Translations under genes and position numbers: made by a program | Notes under the pieces: generated by a model | The model's input: the letters and a program-made list of their open reading frames with translations, nothing else | Database searches by the model: none | What the model was told of the DNA's origin: nothing | Shown here: piece by piece, positions 17,078 to 25,900 of the stretch | How the letters are laid out: every line of letters begins with the position of its first letter | Position numbering within the stretch: position 1 is the first letter of the stretch | NCBI GenBank assembly: GCA_965279115.1 | Contig: OZ257137.1 | Coordinates: forward strand, 3,720,001-3,784,000 | DNA from: JAEUOS01 sp965279115 | GTDB lineage: Bacteria > Pseudomonadota > Gammaproteobacteria > Burkholderiales > JAEUOS01 | Length of the DNA stretch: 64,000 bases | Direction: 5' to 3'

Positions 17078-18064
17078 TCAGTCGAGCTTTACCCCTGCCT
17101 TGCGCACCAGTTGCGCATATTTCGCCAGTTCGGTGCGGAAATACTGGCTTGCCACCTCGGGGCTGGTCATGCTGATGGTGTTGCCCTGCTTGGCCATCGC
17201 GTCCTTCACCTCAGGGGCCGCAAACGCTGTCGCGAATGCCGCGTGCAGGCGCCTGACCTGCTCGGCCGGCAATTTCGCGGGCCCGACCACAGCGAACCAG
17301 CCCTCGATGAGGTAGTTGGGCAAGCCCTGCTCGGCGATGGTGGGAATCTCCGGAGCCGCCGGCGTACGCGAAGCGCTTCCCACGCCGATCGCCCGCAACG
17401 CCCCCGACTTCAGGTGTCCCTGCACCGTCGGCAGCGCTGACACCGACATTTCCACCTGGCCGCCGATGGTGTCGGCCAGCATCGGCCCCACGCCCTTGTA
17501 GGGGATGTGCCGTACCTCGACGCCTGCCTCGTCGACGAACATTTCCGCCGCGAGGTGAAGGATGGTGCCGTTGCCGGAGGACGCATAGTTGTAGGCGCCG
17601 GGCTTCGCCTTGAAGAAAGCCACCAGTTCCTGCACGTTGCGTGCCGGCACTTTCGCCGGATTGACCAGGACGACCATGGGCGTGGTTCCGGCAACGGCAA
17701 TCGGCGTGATGTCGGCAACCGGATCGAACGGCAGCGACTTGTACACGCTGGGGTAGATGACGTGATTGTTCGATACCAGGCTGATGGTGTTTCCGTCCGG
17801 AGCGGACTTGACCATGGCGTGCGTACCGGGAATGCCGCCGGCCCCGGGCTGGTTTTCGATCACCACATTCTGGCCGCCCAGCGCTTTCGAGAGTGCCGGC
17901 GCAAGCGTGCGTGTGATGGTGTCCACGCCAGAACCAGGGCCGAACGGCAGGATGATCTTCAGTGGCCGGTCGCTGCCCTGCGCGCAGGCCGATGCGGCAG
18001 CGAATGCAAGGCACATCGCGCCCAGAAAGCGCGGCAGGCGTGCGGGAATGGGCAGGCGCGTCAT
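17078..18064 (-). CDS. Bug/TctC-family tripartite tricarboxylate transporter substrate-binding protein
   Basis: Periplasmic binding protein of 328 residues with a signal peptide ending near ASACAQG (residue 29). The family opening is seen in PLKIILPFGPGSGVDTITR and the ENQPGAGG segment, followed by the YNYASSGNGT and HIPYKGVGP segments that line the ligand site. No TctA or TctB membrane subunit is nearby, as is usual for orphan Bug proteins. It is last of a four-gene minus-strand row with CoA transferase, DapA-like and VOC genes. The ligand is likely a carboxylate related to that catabolic block. Confidence 0.9.
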   Translation of the reverse strand: MTRLPIPARLPRFLGAMCLAFAAASACAQGSDRPLKIILPFGPGSGVDTITRTLAPALSKALGGQNVVIENQPGAGGIPGTHAMVKSAPDGNTISLVSNNHVIYPSVYKSLPFDPVADITPIAVAGTTPMVVLVNPAKVPARNVQELVAFFKAKPGAYNYASSGNGTILHLAAEMFVDEAGVEVRHIPYKGVGPMLADTIGGQVEMSVSALPTVQGHLKSGALRAIGVGSASRTPAAPEIPTIAEQGLPNYLIEGWFAVVGPAKLPAEQVRRLHAAFATAFAAPEVKDAMAKQGNTISMTSPEVASQYFRTELAKYAQLVRKAGVKLD

Positions 18065-18128
18065 GGAGTTACCCTTTGTTGGTTGTGTCGCAAGCAGTTT
18101 CAGGCATGGGCGTACCTGCGCAATTTTC

Positions 18129-19346
18129 TCAGGCCACGGCGCCGCGCGCGCGCAAGCGGGCGATCTCGTCATCCCGATACCCCGCCTCGCGCATCAAATC
18201 ATCGGTGTGCTCGCCCATGGTCGGCGGCTGGCTGCGCACTCCGAGGCGCCTGCCGTCCATCATCAGCGGGAACAGCGCGGTCTTGACGGTCTGGCCGGCC
18301 CTCTCGCCGTCCGGCAAGGTGATGTCGGCCAAGCCACCGGTGGCGATGAGGTGGGGGTCGTCCAGCAGATCTTCCGGCCTGGCAATCGGCGCGAACGGCA
18401 ATCCATGCTTCTCGAACAGGGCAGCCAGGTCGATGGCGCGCCATCCGGCCAGGCGACGGCGCAGGTCCGCGATCAGTGTTTCCCGTACCTGAACCCGCTG
18501 GTTGTTGGTGGCCATCGCAGGATCGGCCTTGAGGTCGGCAAAGCCGAGCGCGTCGCAAAAGGTCGCCCATTGCGCATCGCTTACCGCCGCGAGAAATATC
18601 TGCTCGTCGTCTTTCACGGTGAACACGTCGTAGACGCCCCAGGCGGAAATGCGTTCCGGCATCGGCGCGGCGGCGCGGCCGGTGATCGCGTACTGCAGCA
18701 TGTGCTGACCAACGAGGAAGATGTTGTTCTCGAACAGTGCCGATTGCACTTCCTGGCCCCGCCCCGTGACCGCACGTTGCATCAGCGCCGCCATGGCGCC
18801 GATCGCGCCGAACAGGCCGCCCATGATGTCGTTGACGCTGCTGCCGGCGCGCAGCGGGTCGCCGCGCCGCCCGGTCATGTAGGCCAGTCCGCCCATCATC
18901 TGCACCACCTCGTCAAGCGCGGTGCGATGGTCGTAGGGCCCGGGAAGAAAGCCCTTGTGGCTGACGTAGACGACGCGCGGATTGACCTGCGAAAGTGTCG
19001 CGTAATCGAGTCCATACTTCGCCATGCTGCCGGGCTTGAAGTTTTCGCTCACCACGTCCGCGCCATGGCACAGCCTGCGCGCCAGTTCCATCCCCTCGGC
19101 CTGGCGCAAGTCGATCGCGATGCTTTTCTTGTTGTGGTTGAACATCGAAAAAAAACCTGCGCCGGCGCCAAGCAGGTGGCGCGTGCGATCGCCCTCGACG
19201 GGTTCAACCTTAATGACTTCGGCACCCAGATCCGCCAGCATCATGCCGCAGGTCGGGCCCATCACCATGTGGGTGAACTCGACCACGCGGATGCCGGCCA
19301 GGGGAAGGGGCTTCGCGGATTCGTCAGGTTTCTGGCTCGTGATCAT
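18129..19346 (-). CDS. Family III CoA transferase (CaiB/BaiF)
   Basis: Enzyme of 405 residues that moves CoA between acyl groups via aspartyl-CoA. The opening GIRVVEFTHMVMGPTCGMML and the ADLGAEVIKVEP segment are family hallmarks. Catalytic Asp173 lies in SSVNDIMGG. The ENFKPGSMAKYGLDY segment is also typical. Acyl specificity cannot be predicted. Spacing to the upstream DapA-like gene is 87 bases and to the downstream Bug gene 64 bases, consistent with one operon. Confidence 0.93.
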   Translation of the reverse strand: MITSQKPDESAKPLPLAGIRVVEFTHMVMGPTCGMMLADLGAEVIKVEPVEGDRTRHLLGAGAGFFSMFNHNKKSIAIDLRQAEGMELARRLCHGADVVSENFKPGSMAKYGLDYATLSQVNPRVVYVSHKGFLPGPYDHRTALDEVVQMMGGLAYMTGRRGDPLRAGSSVNDIMGGLFGAIGAMAALMQRAVTGRGQEVQSALFENNIFLVGQHMLQYAITGRAAAPMPERISAWGVYDVFTVKDDEQIFLAAVSDAQWATFCDALGFADLKADPAMATNNQRVQVRETLIADLRRRLAGWRAIDLAALFEKHGLPFAPIARPEDLLDDPHLIATGGLADITLPDGERAGQTVKTALFPLMMDGRRLGVRSQPPTMGEHTDDLMREAGYRDDEIARLRARGAVA

Positions 19347-19433
19347 GATGTTCCATCAAGGCGGCGAACCCGGAACCGGCAGTGCCCGCCGCGGTGCTTC
19401 AACGCAGCGCGGCGGCTCATGTTGCCTGGCCGA

Positions 19434-20363
19434 TCAGGACAGCGCCCGCGCGTTCGGCAATTCGAAACCCGTCGCATCAAGTGCCTGCTGCAGCCCGGTG
19501 GTTTGTTCGCCATCCAGTTCCACCAGCGGCGGGCGCACCGTGGCCCAGTCCTTGCGACCGGCCTTCCAGGCGATGGCCGCTTTCATCGCCGGGATCATGG
19601 GATACCTGGCGAAGGCGGCGCGCGTCGCGTCCAGCGCCGCCTGCTGTGCGTCGGCATCCGCCGCCGTCCATTCGCGGTAGAGCTTGACGATGGGTCCCGG
19701 ATTGACGTTGCCGGTCGCGGTGATGCACCCCGCGCCACCGCCGCGCAGGTTGGCCAGGAGAAAGGTTTCGCTGCCGGCGAACACGTCGAAGCCCTGCGGC
19801 TGGAAGCGCTCCAGCATACCGGAGGTGTTCTTCCAGTCGCCGGAGCTGTCCTTGACGCCGGCGATGGTGCCCGGATAGCTCTTGAGCAGGCGCTCGATCA
19901 GCGTGAAGGTGATGGGCACATTCGACACCGGCGGGATGTGGTACAGGTAGACCCGCAGCCGGGCATCGGCAACCTTGTCGATCACGGTGGCGAAGGCGCG
20001 GTACAGGCCCTCGTCGCTGACGCCCTTGTAGTAGAAAGGCGGCAGCATGAGCACGCCGCCGCAACCGGCGGAAACGGCGGCCTTGGTGAGTTCGATGGCA
20101 TCCGGTAGCGCGCAGGCGCCGGTGCCTGGCATTAGCCGGCCCGGCGGAATGCCGGCTGCGACCAGGGCCTCGAGCAGGCCGCGCTTCTCGCCCACCGACA
20201 GCGAATTGGCCTCCGAATTGGTGCCGAACACCGCCAGGCCGACATCCTGGTCGATCAGCCAGCGGCAATGCCGTACGAAGCGGTCGGGGTCGGGTGAGAG
20301 GTCGGCGTTGAACGGGGTCAAGACGGGGGAAAAGACACCCTTAAGGCGCTGCTGGCTGGACAT
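19434..20363 (-). CDS. DapA-family lyase (dihydrodipicolinate synthase/keto-deoxy-acid dehydratase-like)
   Basis: Class I aldolase-fold protein of 309 residues. The Schiff-base lysine is Lys171 in GVKDSSGD and the catalytic tyrosine is Tyr141 in YLYHIPP. The usual GTTGE motif is changed to GTNSE (residues 48-51), which argues against a true DapA. It fits the catabolic subgroup acting on 2-keto-3-deoxy acids or related compounds. The neighbouring IlvD/Edd-type dehydratase divergent to it makes a sugar-acid route likely, since the two families act in sequence in oxidative pentose breakdown. Substrate is not known. Confidence 0.86.
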   Translation of the reverse strand: MSSQQRLKGVFSPVLTPFNADLSPDPDRFVRHCRWLIDQDVGLAVFGTNSEANSLSVGEKRGLLEALVAAGIPPGRLMPGTGACALPDAIELTKAAVSAGCGGVLMLPPFYYKGVSDEGLYRAFATVIDKVADARLRVYLYHIPPVSNVPITFTLIERLLKSYPGTIAGVKDSSGDWKNTSGMLERFQPQGFDVFAGSETFLLANLRGGGAGCITATGNVNPGPIVKLYREWTAADADAQQAALDATRAAFARYPMIPAMKAAIAWKAGRKDWATVRPPLVELDGEQTTGLQQALDATGFELPNARALS

Positions 20364-20405
20364 GGATCTTGGCTCGAAAAAGTGGGACGCGCCGCAAATG
20401 GCGGC

Positions 20406-20828
20406 TTACTTGGCAAACACCTGGCTCATGTCGCCAAACGCCTTGAATTCCAGCGCGTTGCCCGACGGGTCCAGGAAGAACATGGTGGCCTGCTCGCCGA
20501 CTTCGCCCTTGAAGCGGATGTGCGGCTCGATGATGAACTTGGTGCCGACGGCCGCGAGCTTGTCGGCCAGCGCATGCCATTGATCCATCGACAGAATCGC
20601 GCCGAAGTGGCGCACCGGCACCGAATCACCATCCACGGCATTGGTGGCCGCGGTGCCGCATTCTTCGGGAGCAAGGTGTGCCACGACCTGGTGGCCGTAG
20701 AAGTCGAAATCGACCCAGTCCGGCGCGCTGCGGCCTTCCGGGCAACCCAGGAGTCCCCCATAAAAACCGCGTGCTTCGGCGATGTCGCGTACGGGGAAAG
20801 CGAGGTGAAACAGGGGGATGGCGGCCAT
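20406..20828 (-). CDS. VOC-family protein (glyoxalase/dioxygenase fold)
   Basis: Small vicinal-oxygen-chelate protein of 140 residues with two beta-alpha-beta-beta-beta modules. It begins MAAIPLFHLAFPVRDIAEAR and contains the C-terminal TMFFLDPSGNALEFK segment with the expected metal ligand Glu and GN pair. Similar proteins occur in sugar-acid and aromatic catabolic operons but activities vary. It heads the minus-strand row and is divergent from the IlvD/Edd gene. A longer start at 20873 reads into the intergenic operator region and is not chosen. Confidence 0.85.
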   Translation of the reverse strand: MAAIPLFHLAFPVRDIAEARGFYGGLLGCPEGRSAPDWVDFDFYGHQVVAHLAPEECGTAATNAVDGDSVPVRHFGAILSMDQWHALADKLAAVGTKFIIEPHIRFKGEVGEQATMFFLDPSGNALEFKAFGDMSQVFAK

Positions 20829-20914
20829 GACGGTTGGGTCGGGGGTGGTCGGAAAGCCGCTATTTTCCGGCAAAACGGGAATCCCTACCGGCTGCCGTAT
20901 TCGGTCCGATCGGC

Positions 20915-20947
20915 GGCGGCGCGATAATCATGCAAAATCGCGCCGCC
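20915..20947. promoter_or_regulatory. Perfect 11-bp inverted repeat, operator candidate
   Basis: GGCGGCGCGAT (20915-20925) and ATCGCGCCGCC (20937-20947) are perfect inverted copies around an 11-base spacer. The left arm overlaps a GATAAT that could be the -10 box for the dehydratase gene. The site lies between two divergent genes, the usual position for a regulator of both. Confidence 0.55.
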
Positions 20948-20980
20948 ATCACACAAGACCAACCACGAGAGACCCATCCC

Positions 20981-22756
20981 ATGTCCAGCAATGCCAGCAA
21001 ACCGCAAGCGCCCGCCAACAATGCCGCAGGCGGCAGCCAGCCCTCGGGCATGTCCAAAGGACTCACCAGCTACGGTGATGCAGGCTTCTCGCTGTTTCTG
21101 CGCAAGGCCTTCATCAAGGGGGCGGGCTACACCGACCGTGCGCTGGACCGGCCGGTGGTCGGCATCACCAACACCGGCAGTGCCTACAACCCCTGCCATG
21201 GCAATGCGCCGCAACTGATCGAGGCGGTCAAGCGCGGTGTCCTGATGGCCGGTGGCCTGCCGATGGACTTTCCCACCTTGTCCATCCACGAAAGCTTCGC
21301 GGCGCCCACCTCGATGTACCTGCGCAACCTGATGTCCATCGACACCGAGGAACTGCTGCGCGCGCAGCCCATGGATTCGGTTGTGCTCATCGGCGGCTGT
21401 GACAAGACCGTACCGGCGCAGTTGATGGGCGCCGCCTCGGCCGGGCTCCCTGCCGTGCAACTGATCACGGGCTCCATGCTTACCGGCTCGCACCGTTCCG
21501 AACGTGTCGGCGCCTGCACCGATTGCCGGCGCTATTGGGCCAAGTTCCGCGCCGAGGAGATCGACGCCGAGGAGGTGGCCGACGTCAACAATCAGCTGGT
21601 GGCGTCCGTCGGTACCTGCTCCGTGATGGGTACCGCCAGCACCATGGCCTGCATCGCCGAGGCACTGGGCATGACGGTGCCGGGCGGCGCGTCGCCGCCA
21701 GCGGTAACGGCGGATCGCATGCGCGCCGCCGAACAGAGCGGCGTGCTGGCTGTCGAGATCGCGCGCAATCGCCTCACCATCGACAAGATCCTCACCGCCA
21801 AGGCCTTCGAGAACGCCATGCGCGTGCTTCTCGCCATCGGCGGTTCCACCAACGGCATCGTGCACCTGACGGCGATCGCCGGGCGCATGGGGTACGACAT
21901 CGACATGAAGGCGCTCGACCGCATGGGCCGCGAGACCCCGGTACTGCTGGACTTGAAACCCTCCGGCCAGCACTACATGGAAGACTTCCACCATGCCGGC
22001 GGCATGGCCACCCTGCTGCGTGAATTGAAGCCCCTGTTGCACCTCGATGCGCTCACTGTCACCGGCCGCACGCTCGGCGAGGAGATCGAGCGGGCCGGCC
22101 CCGGCTTCAAGCAGGATGTGGTGCGTTCGGCTGCCAACCCCATCTATCGCGAGGGCGGTATCGCCGTGCTCGAAGGCAACCTTGCCCCGGGGGGCGCCAT
22201 CATCAAGCAGTCGGCGGCCAACCCGGCCTTGATGGAACACGAAGGCCGCGCGGTGGTGTTCGAGAACGCGGCCGATCTGGCCTTGCGCATCGACGCGCCC
22301 GATCTCGACGTCAATGCCGACGACATCCTGGTGCTGAAGAACATCGGCCCCAAGGGGGCGCCCGGCATGCCGGAGGCGGGCTACATGCCGATTCCGCTCA
22401 GACTCGCGAAGGCCGGCGTCAAGGACATGGTGCGCATTTCCGACGGCCGCATGAGCGGCACCGCCTTCGGCACCATCGTGCTGCACGTGATTCCCGAGGC
22501 GGCGGTGGGGGGCCCGCTGGCTTATGTGCAAAACGGCGACCGCATTCGCCTGTCCGTGGCGAAGCGCGAACTGGCGCTGCTGGTGTCGGCCGAGGAGTTG
22601 GCCCGTCGCGCTGCGGCCAACCCGGTCAAGGTGCCGACCGCCGAGCGCGGCTATCGCAAGCTCTTCCTTGAAACGGTGACGCAGGCCGACAAGGGGGTCG
22701 ACTTCGATTTTCTGCGCGCGGCTGAACATCGTGGTTCGGTGCCGGCGCAAAAGTAG
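20981..22756 (+). CDS. IlvD/Edd-family sugar-acid dehydratase
   Basis: Iron-sulfur dehydratase of 591 residues. It matches the pentonate dehydratase branch of the IlvD/Edd family rather than dihydroxy-acid dehydratase: the opening GLTSYGDAGFSLFLRKAF and the SERVGACTDCRRYWAKFRAE insert are characteristic of arabinonate/xylonate dehydratases. Cluster-binding cysteines are visible in AYNPCHG, GGCDKT and GTCSVMGTAS. Reaction expected: sugar acid to 2-keto-3-deoxy acid. The ATG at 20981 is chosen; an earlier in-frame ATG at 20930 lies inside an inverted repeat. It is divergent from the DapA-like/CoA transferase row. Confidence 0.9.
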   Translation: MSSNASKPQAPANNAAGGSQPSGMSKGLTSYGDAGFSLFLRKAFIKGAGYTDRALDRPVVGITNTGSAYNPCHGNAPQLIEAVKRGVLMAGGLPMDFPTLSIHESFAAPTSMYLRNLMSIDTEELLRAQPMDSVVLIGGCDKTVPAQLMGAASAGLPAVQLITGSMLTGSHRSERVGACTDCRRYWAKFRAEEIDAEEVADVNNQLVASVGTCSVMGTASTMACIAEALGMTVPGGASPPAVTADRMRAAEQSGVLAVEIARNRLTIDKILTAKAFENAMRVLLAIGGSTNGIVHLTAIAGRMGYDIDMKALDRMGRETPVLLDLKPSGQHYMEDFHHAGGMATLLRELKPLLHLDALTVTGRTLGEEIERAGPGFKQDVVRSAANPIYREGGIAVLEGNLAPGGAIIKQSAANPALMEHEGRAVVFENAADLALRIDAPDLDVNADDILVLKNIGPKGAPGMPEAGYMPIPLRLAKAGVKDMVRISDGRMSGTAFGTIVLHVIPEAAVGGPLAYVQNGDRIRLSVAKRELALLVSAEELARRAAANPVKVPTAERGYRKLFLETVTQADKGVDFDFLRAAEHRGSVPAQK

Positions 22757-22781
22757 GGCGGTCGGCCGCGCAAGCGTCGGA

Positions 22782-22799
22782 TTAGCCCTTTCGGGCTAA
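22782..22799 (+). terminator. Possible weak terminator after the dehydratase gene
   Basis: TTAGCCC (22782-22788) and GGGCTAA (22793-22799) form a 7-bp stem with a TTTC loop, but no T run follows. It stands 25 bases after the dehydratase stop and 158 bases before the exoprotein start. Confidence 0.4.
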
Positions 22800-22956
22800 C
22801 GAATGCGCAATTGGATACATGTGTCGATGTGGGGGGCTGTGCGTTCGGTCAAAATTTCACGACTGTCCGCTTGATGTATGGCGCAAGGTGGCACAAACTG
22901 TCGAGTGGGTGAAACTTGGTGGTTTGGGCGCTGCATACGCCCACTGGGGTCCAAAA

Positions 22957-25900
22957 ATGTCTATCAGCTTGAATGTTCCCAAATGGCGGGTCGCGACCCT
23001 TTCGCTCGCGGTCGGCATGGCCTTCAACGGCGCCGCATATGGCGCCGGCCCGATCCTGCCCGCCGGCGCCCAGGTGGCGGCCGGCTCGGCCCAGATCGGC
23101 ACCGTCGGCAATACCATGACGGTGGTCAACAGCCCGAACGCGATCATCAACTGGCAGTCGTTTTCCATCGGCCAGAGCGAAACCGTCAAGTTCCTGCAGC
23201 AATCCGCGTCCAGCGCCGTGCTCAACCGTGTGGTGGGCGGCCAGATGTCCGAGATCATGGGGCGGCTTACCTCCAACGGCCAGGTATTCCTGATCAACCC
23301 CGCCGGCATCCTGGTGGGCGCCGGCGCCGTGATCGACACCGCCTCGTTTTTTGCCTCCACCCTGCAAATGCTCGACCAGGACTTCCTGTCGGGCAAGCTC
23401 AAGTTCCAGGGGGACGCCGGTTCCGGCAAGATTACCAACCAGGGTTTGATTACCGTCGGCTACGGCGGCCACGCGGTGCTGATGGCACCCCGCGTCGAGA
23501 ACAGCGGCATCATCAAGGCACCCGGCGGACAAATCCTGCTGGCGGCGGGGCAGAAGATCACCCTGACCAGCCTTGACTTGGGCGGGCTCAGTTTCGAAGT
23601 TCAGGCGCCGACCGACAGCGCGCTCAACCTCGGACAACTGATCGCCGATGGCGGTGTGGTCAAGGTGTTTGCCGGTTCACTCAAGCACAGTGGCAACATC
23701 AGCGCAACGTCCCTGACGCGTGACGCGGCCGGTGAGATCGTGCTCAAGGCCAGGGGCGACGTAGAACTGACCGCTGGCAGCAGCACCGTGGCCAACGGTC
23801 GCACCGGCGGCTCGATCCGCATCGAATCCGAAAGCGGCACCGCGCGGGTGGCGGGCAACGTATCAGCGACCGGCAGCAGCGGCGCCGGCGGCGGCGTGGA
23901 CGTGCTGGGCGAAAAGGTCGTGCTCACCGGCAACGCCACGCTCGACGCCTCGGGCACGAGTGTCGGCGGGGTGATCCGTGTGGGCGGCGACTGGCAGGGC
24001 GGCAATCCAGACGTGAAGAACGCGCAGAACACCTTTGTCGGCTCGGGCGTCACGCTCAAGGCCGATGCGACCGATAGTGGCGACGGCGGCAAGATCGTTG
24101 TGTGGGCGGACGGCGATACGCGCTTCCTTGGCAACCTCAGCGCCCAAGGCGGGCCGAACGGTGGCAATGGCGGCAACGCCGAAGTCTCCGGCAAGGGCGA
24201 TCTTCTGTTCGTAGGGGGCGCCAATCTCGGCGCGCCCAAAGGCACCGCGGGCAACCTGCTGCTCGACCCGCTGGATCTTTTTGTGGACACGGTGGGCGGG
24301 CTCAACCCGAGCATCATCGATGAGACCACCGATTTCCCGAATCATGCGGTCACGGTGTCGCCGGCGACGCTTGCAGCCATCACCGGCAATGTGACCCTGT
24401 ACGCATCGCGTGACATGCGCTTGAACAGCGCCGTGACATTGACAGGGGCCGGGCAGGGTCTGGCAGCAAGCGCCGGTCGCGACCTGCAGATCGGCGCGGG
24501 AATCACGACCAACGGGGGTGCGGTTTCCCTCACGGCGGCGCGCAACATGACCGCCTTCGGTGCGAGCCCGATCGCGACCGCCGGCGGCAACGTGTCCCTG
24601 GCAGCACAATCGCTATCGGTGGGCAACATTACCGTGGCGGCCGGCGCCGGCACGGTTGGCGCAGCGTCGAGCGCAGGTGTGCTTAGCCTCGGCACGATCT
24701 CCTCCGCGGGCGGCGTGAACCTTGCTGCAACCGGGGGCAGCCTGAGCGCTTCGAACATCACCACAACCGGCGCGGTGACGCTGGCCGCGACCGGCGGCAA
24801 CCTGAGTACGTCGAACATCACCGCAACCGGCGCAGTGAATCTGGCCGGCTCGGGGAGTGTCAGTGCCGGCAATGTCGTAACTGGCGGCGGTGCAATGACC
24901 GCCAATTCCACAGGCAGTAACGTCAGCATTTCCTCGATCGACACCCGCGTCGGCGGCGGACCAACCGGTGCTACGGTCAACCTGATCTCGACACCTTCGT
25001 CGATTTCCACAGGCAATGTGCAGGCAGGCAACGCCAACGTCACGATGAGCGGTACCGGTGTGTCAACGTCGACCATCACGACGACCGGGAACGTCGCTCT
25101 TGCCGCGAGCGCCGGGAGCGTGTCCTCGACGATCGACAACGCGGCAAACGTCACCGCCACGTCGAACCGCAGTTTCTCGTCAACGAGTATCAACCTGTCC
25201 TCGAACACGGTGCTCAATGCCACCTCGGTGATCGCAACCGCCTCGACTTGCAGCAGCACCTCTTCCTGTCCGGCTGCGACCGTCACTCTGTCAGGCAACC
25301 AGGGCGTCAATGTGGGGACGGTGACCGCGTCTGCACCGGCCACGACCAACCGTGCAGTGCCGTTCAACAGTATCAACGAGACCGTCACCATCAACGGCCA
25401 GAACGGGCCGATCCTCGCGATGAGCCCGGCGTCGCAGATCACTGCCACCAACGTGACACTATCGACGACCCGCACCGATTTTGGAGGTGCCGGCGGCGGC
25501 ATCGGCAACGCCACCACGCCGTTGAAGGTGAACAACGCTCGCAATTTCACATTCCGCCCCAACGGCGAATTCAACGTGCTTCTCAACGGCAGCGGTCCGA
25601 ATCAGCTCGACGTTCAGCTTGGCGTCGCCGCGACCGGTCAGACCTACAGCGGGACCCTTTCCAAACCGGGTGCGATCACCCTGAACGCAAGCGCCACCGA
25701 CACTACCGTGACCGTGGCGAATTTCGCGGTGACCGGTGGCTTTGACGATCTGGTGTTCAACTCAAGCCCCTCGATCAGCCTGTCTGTTCCGAATGGCTCC
25801 CTGGTAGCGACTTCGATCGCCGTGCCGGCGGGAGACCAGGTCGGCCGCAACCAGCCGACCTTCCCGTTTTCCAATGTCATCCAGGGACTGCCGGTTTCGG

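Noticed and set aside
17766..20108. 780-codon open frame on the plus strand
   Set aside because: Antisense to the Bug, CoA transferase and DapA-like genes, which have clear family motifs; it reads as Arg/Gln/His-rich shadow sequence.
20885..22750. 621-codon open frame on the minus strand
   Set aside because: Antisense to the IlvD/Edd dehydratase gene; compositional shadow only.
22860..22920. TGGCAC resembling a sigma-54 -24 element before the exoprotein
   Set aside because: No matching -12 TTGC element at the required distance.
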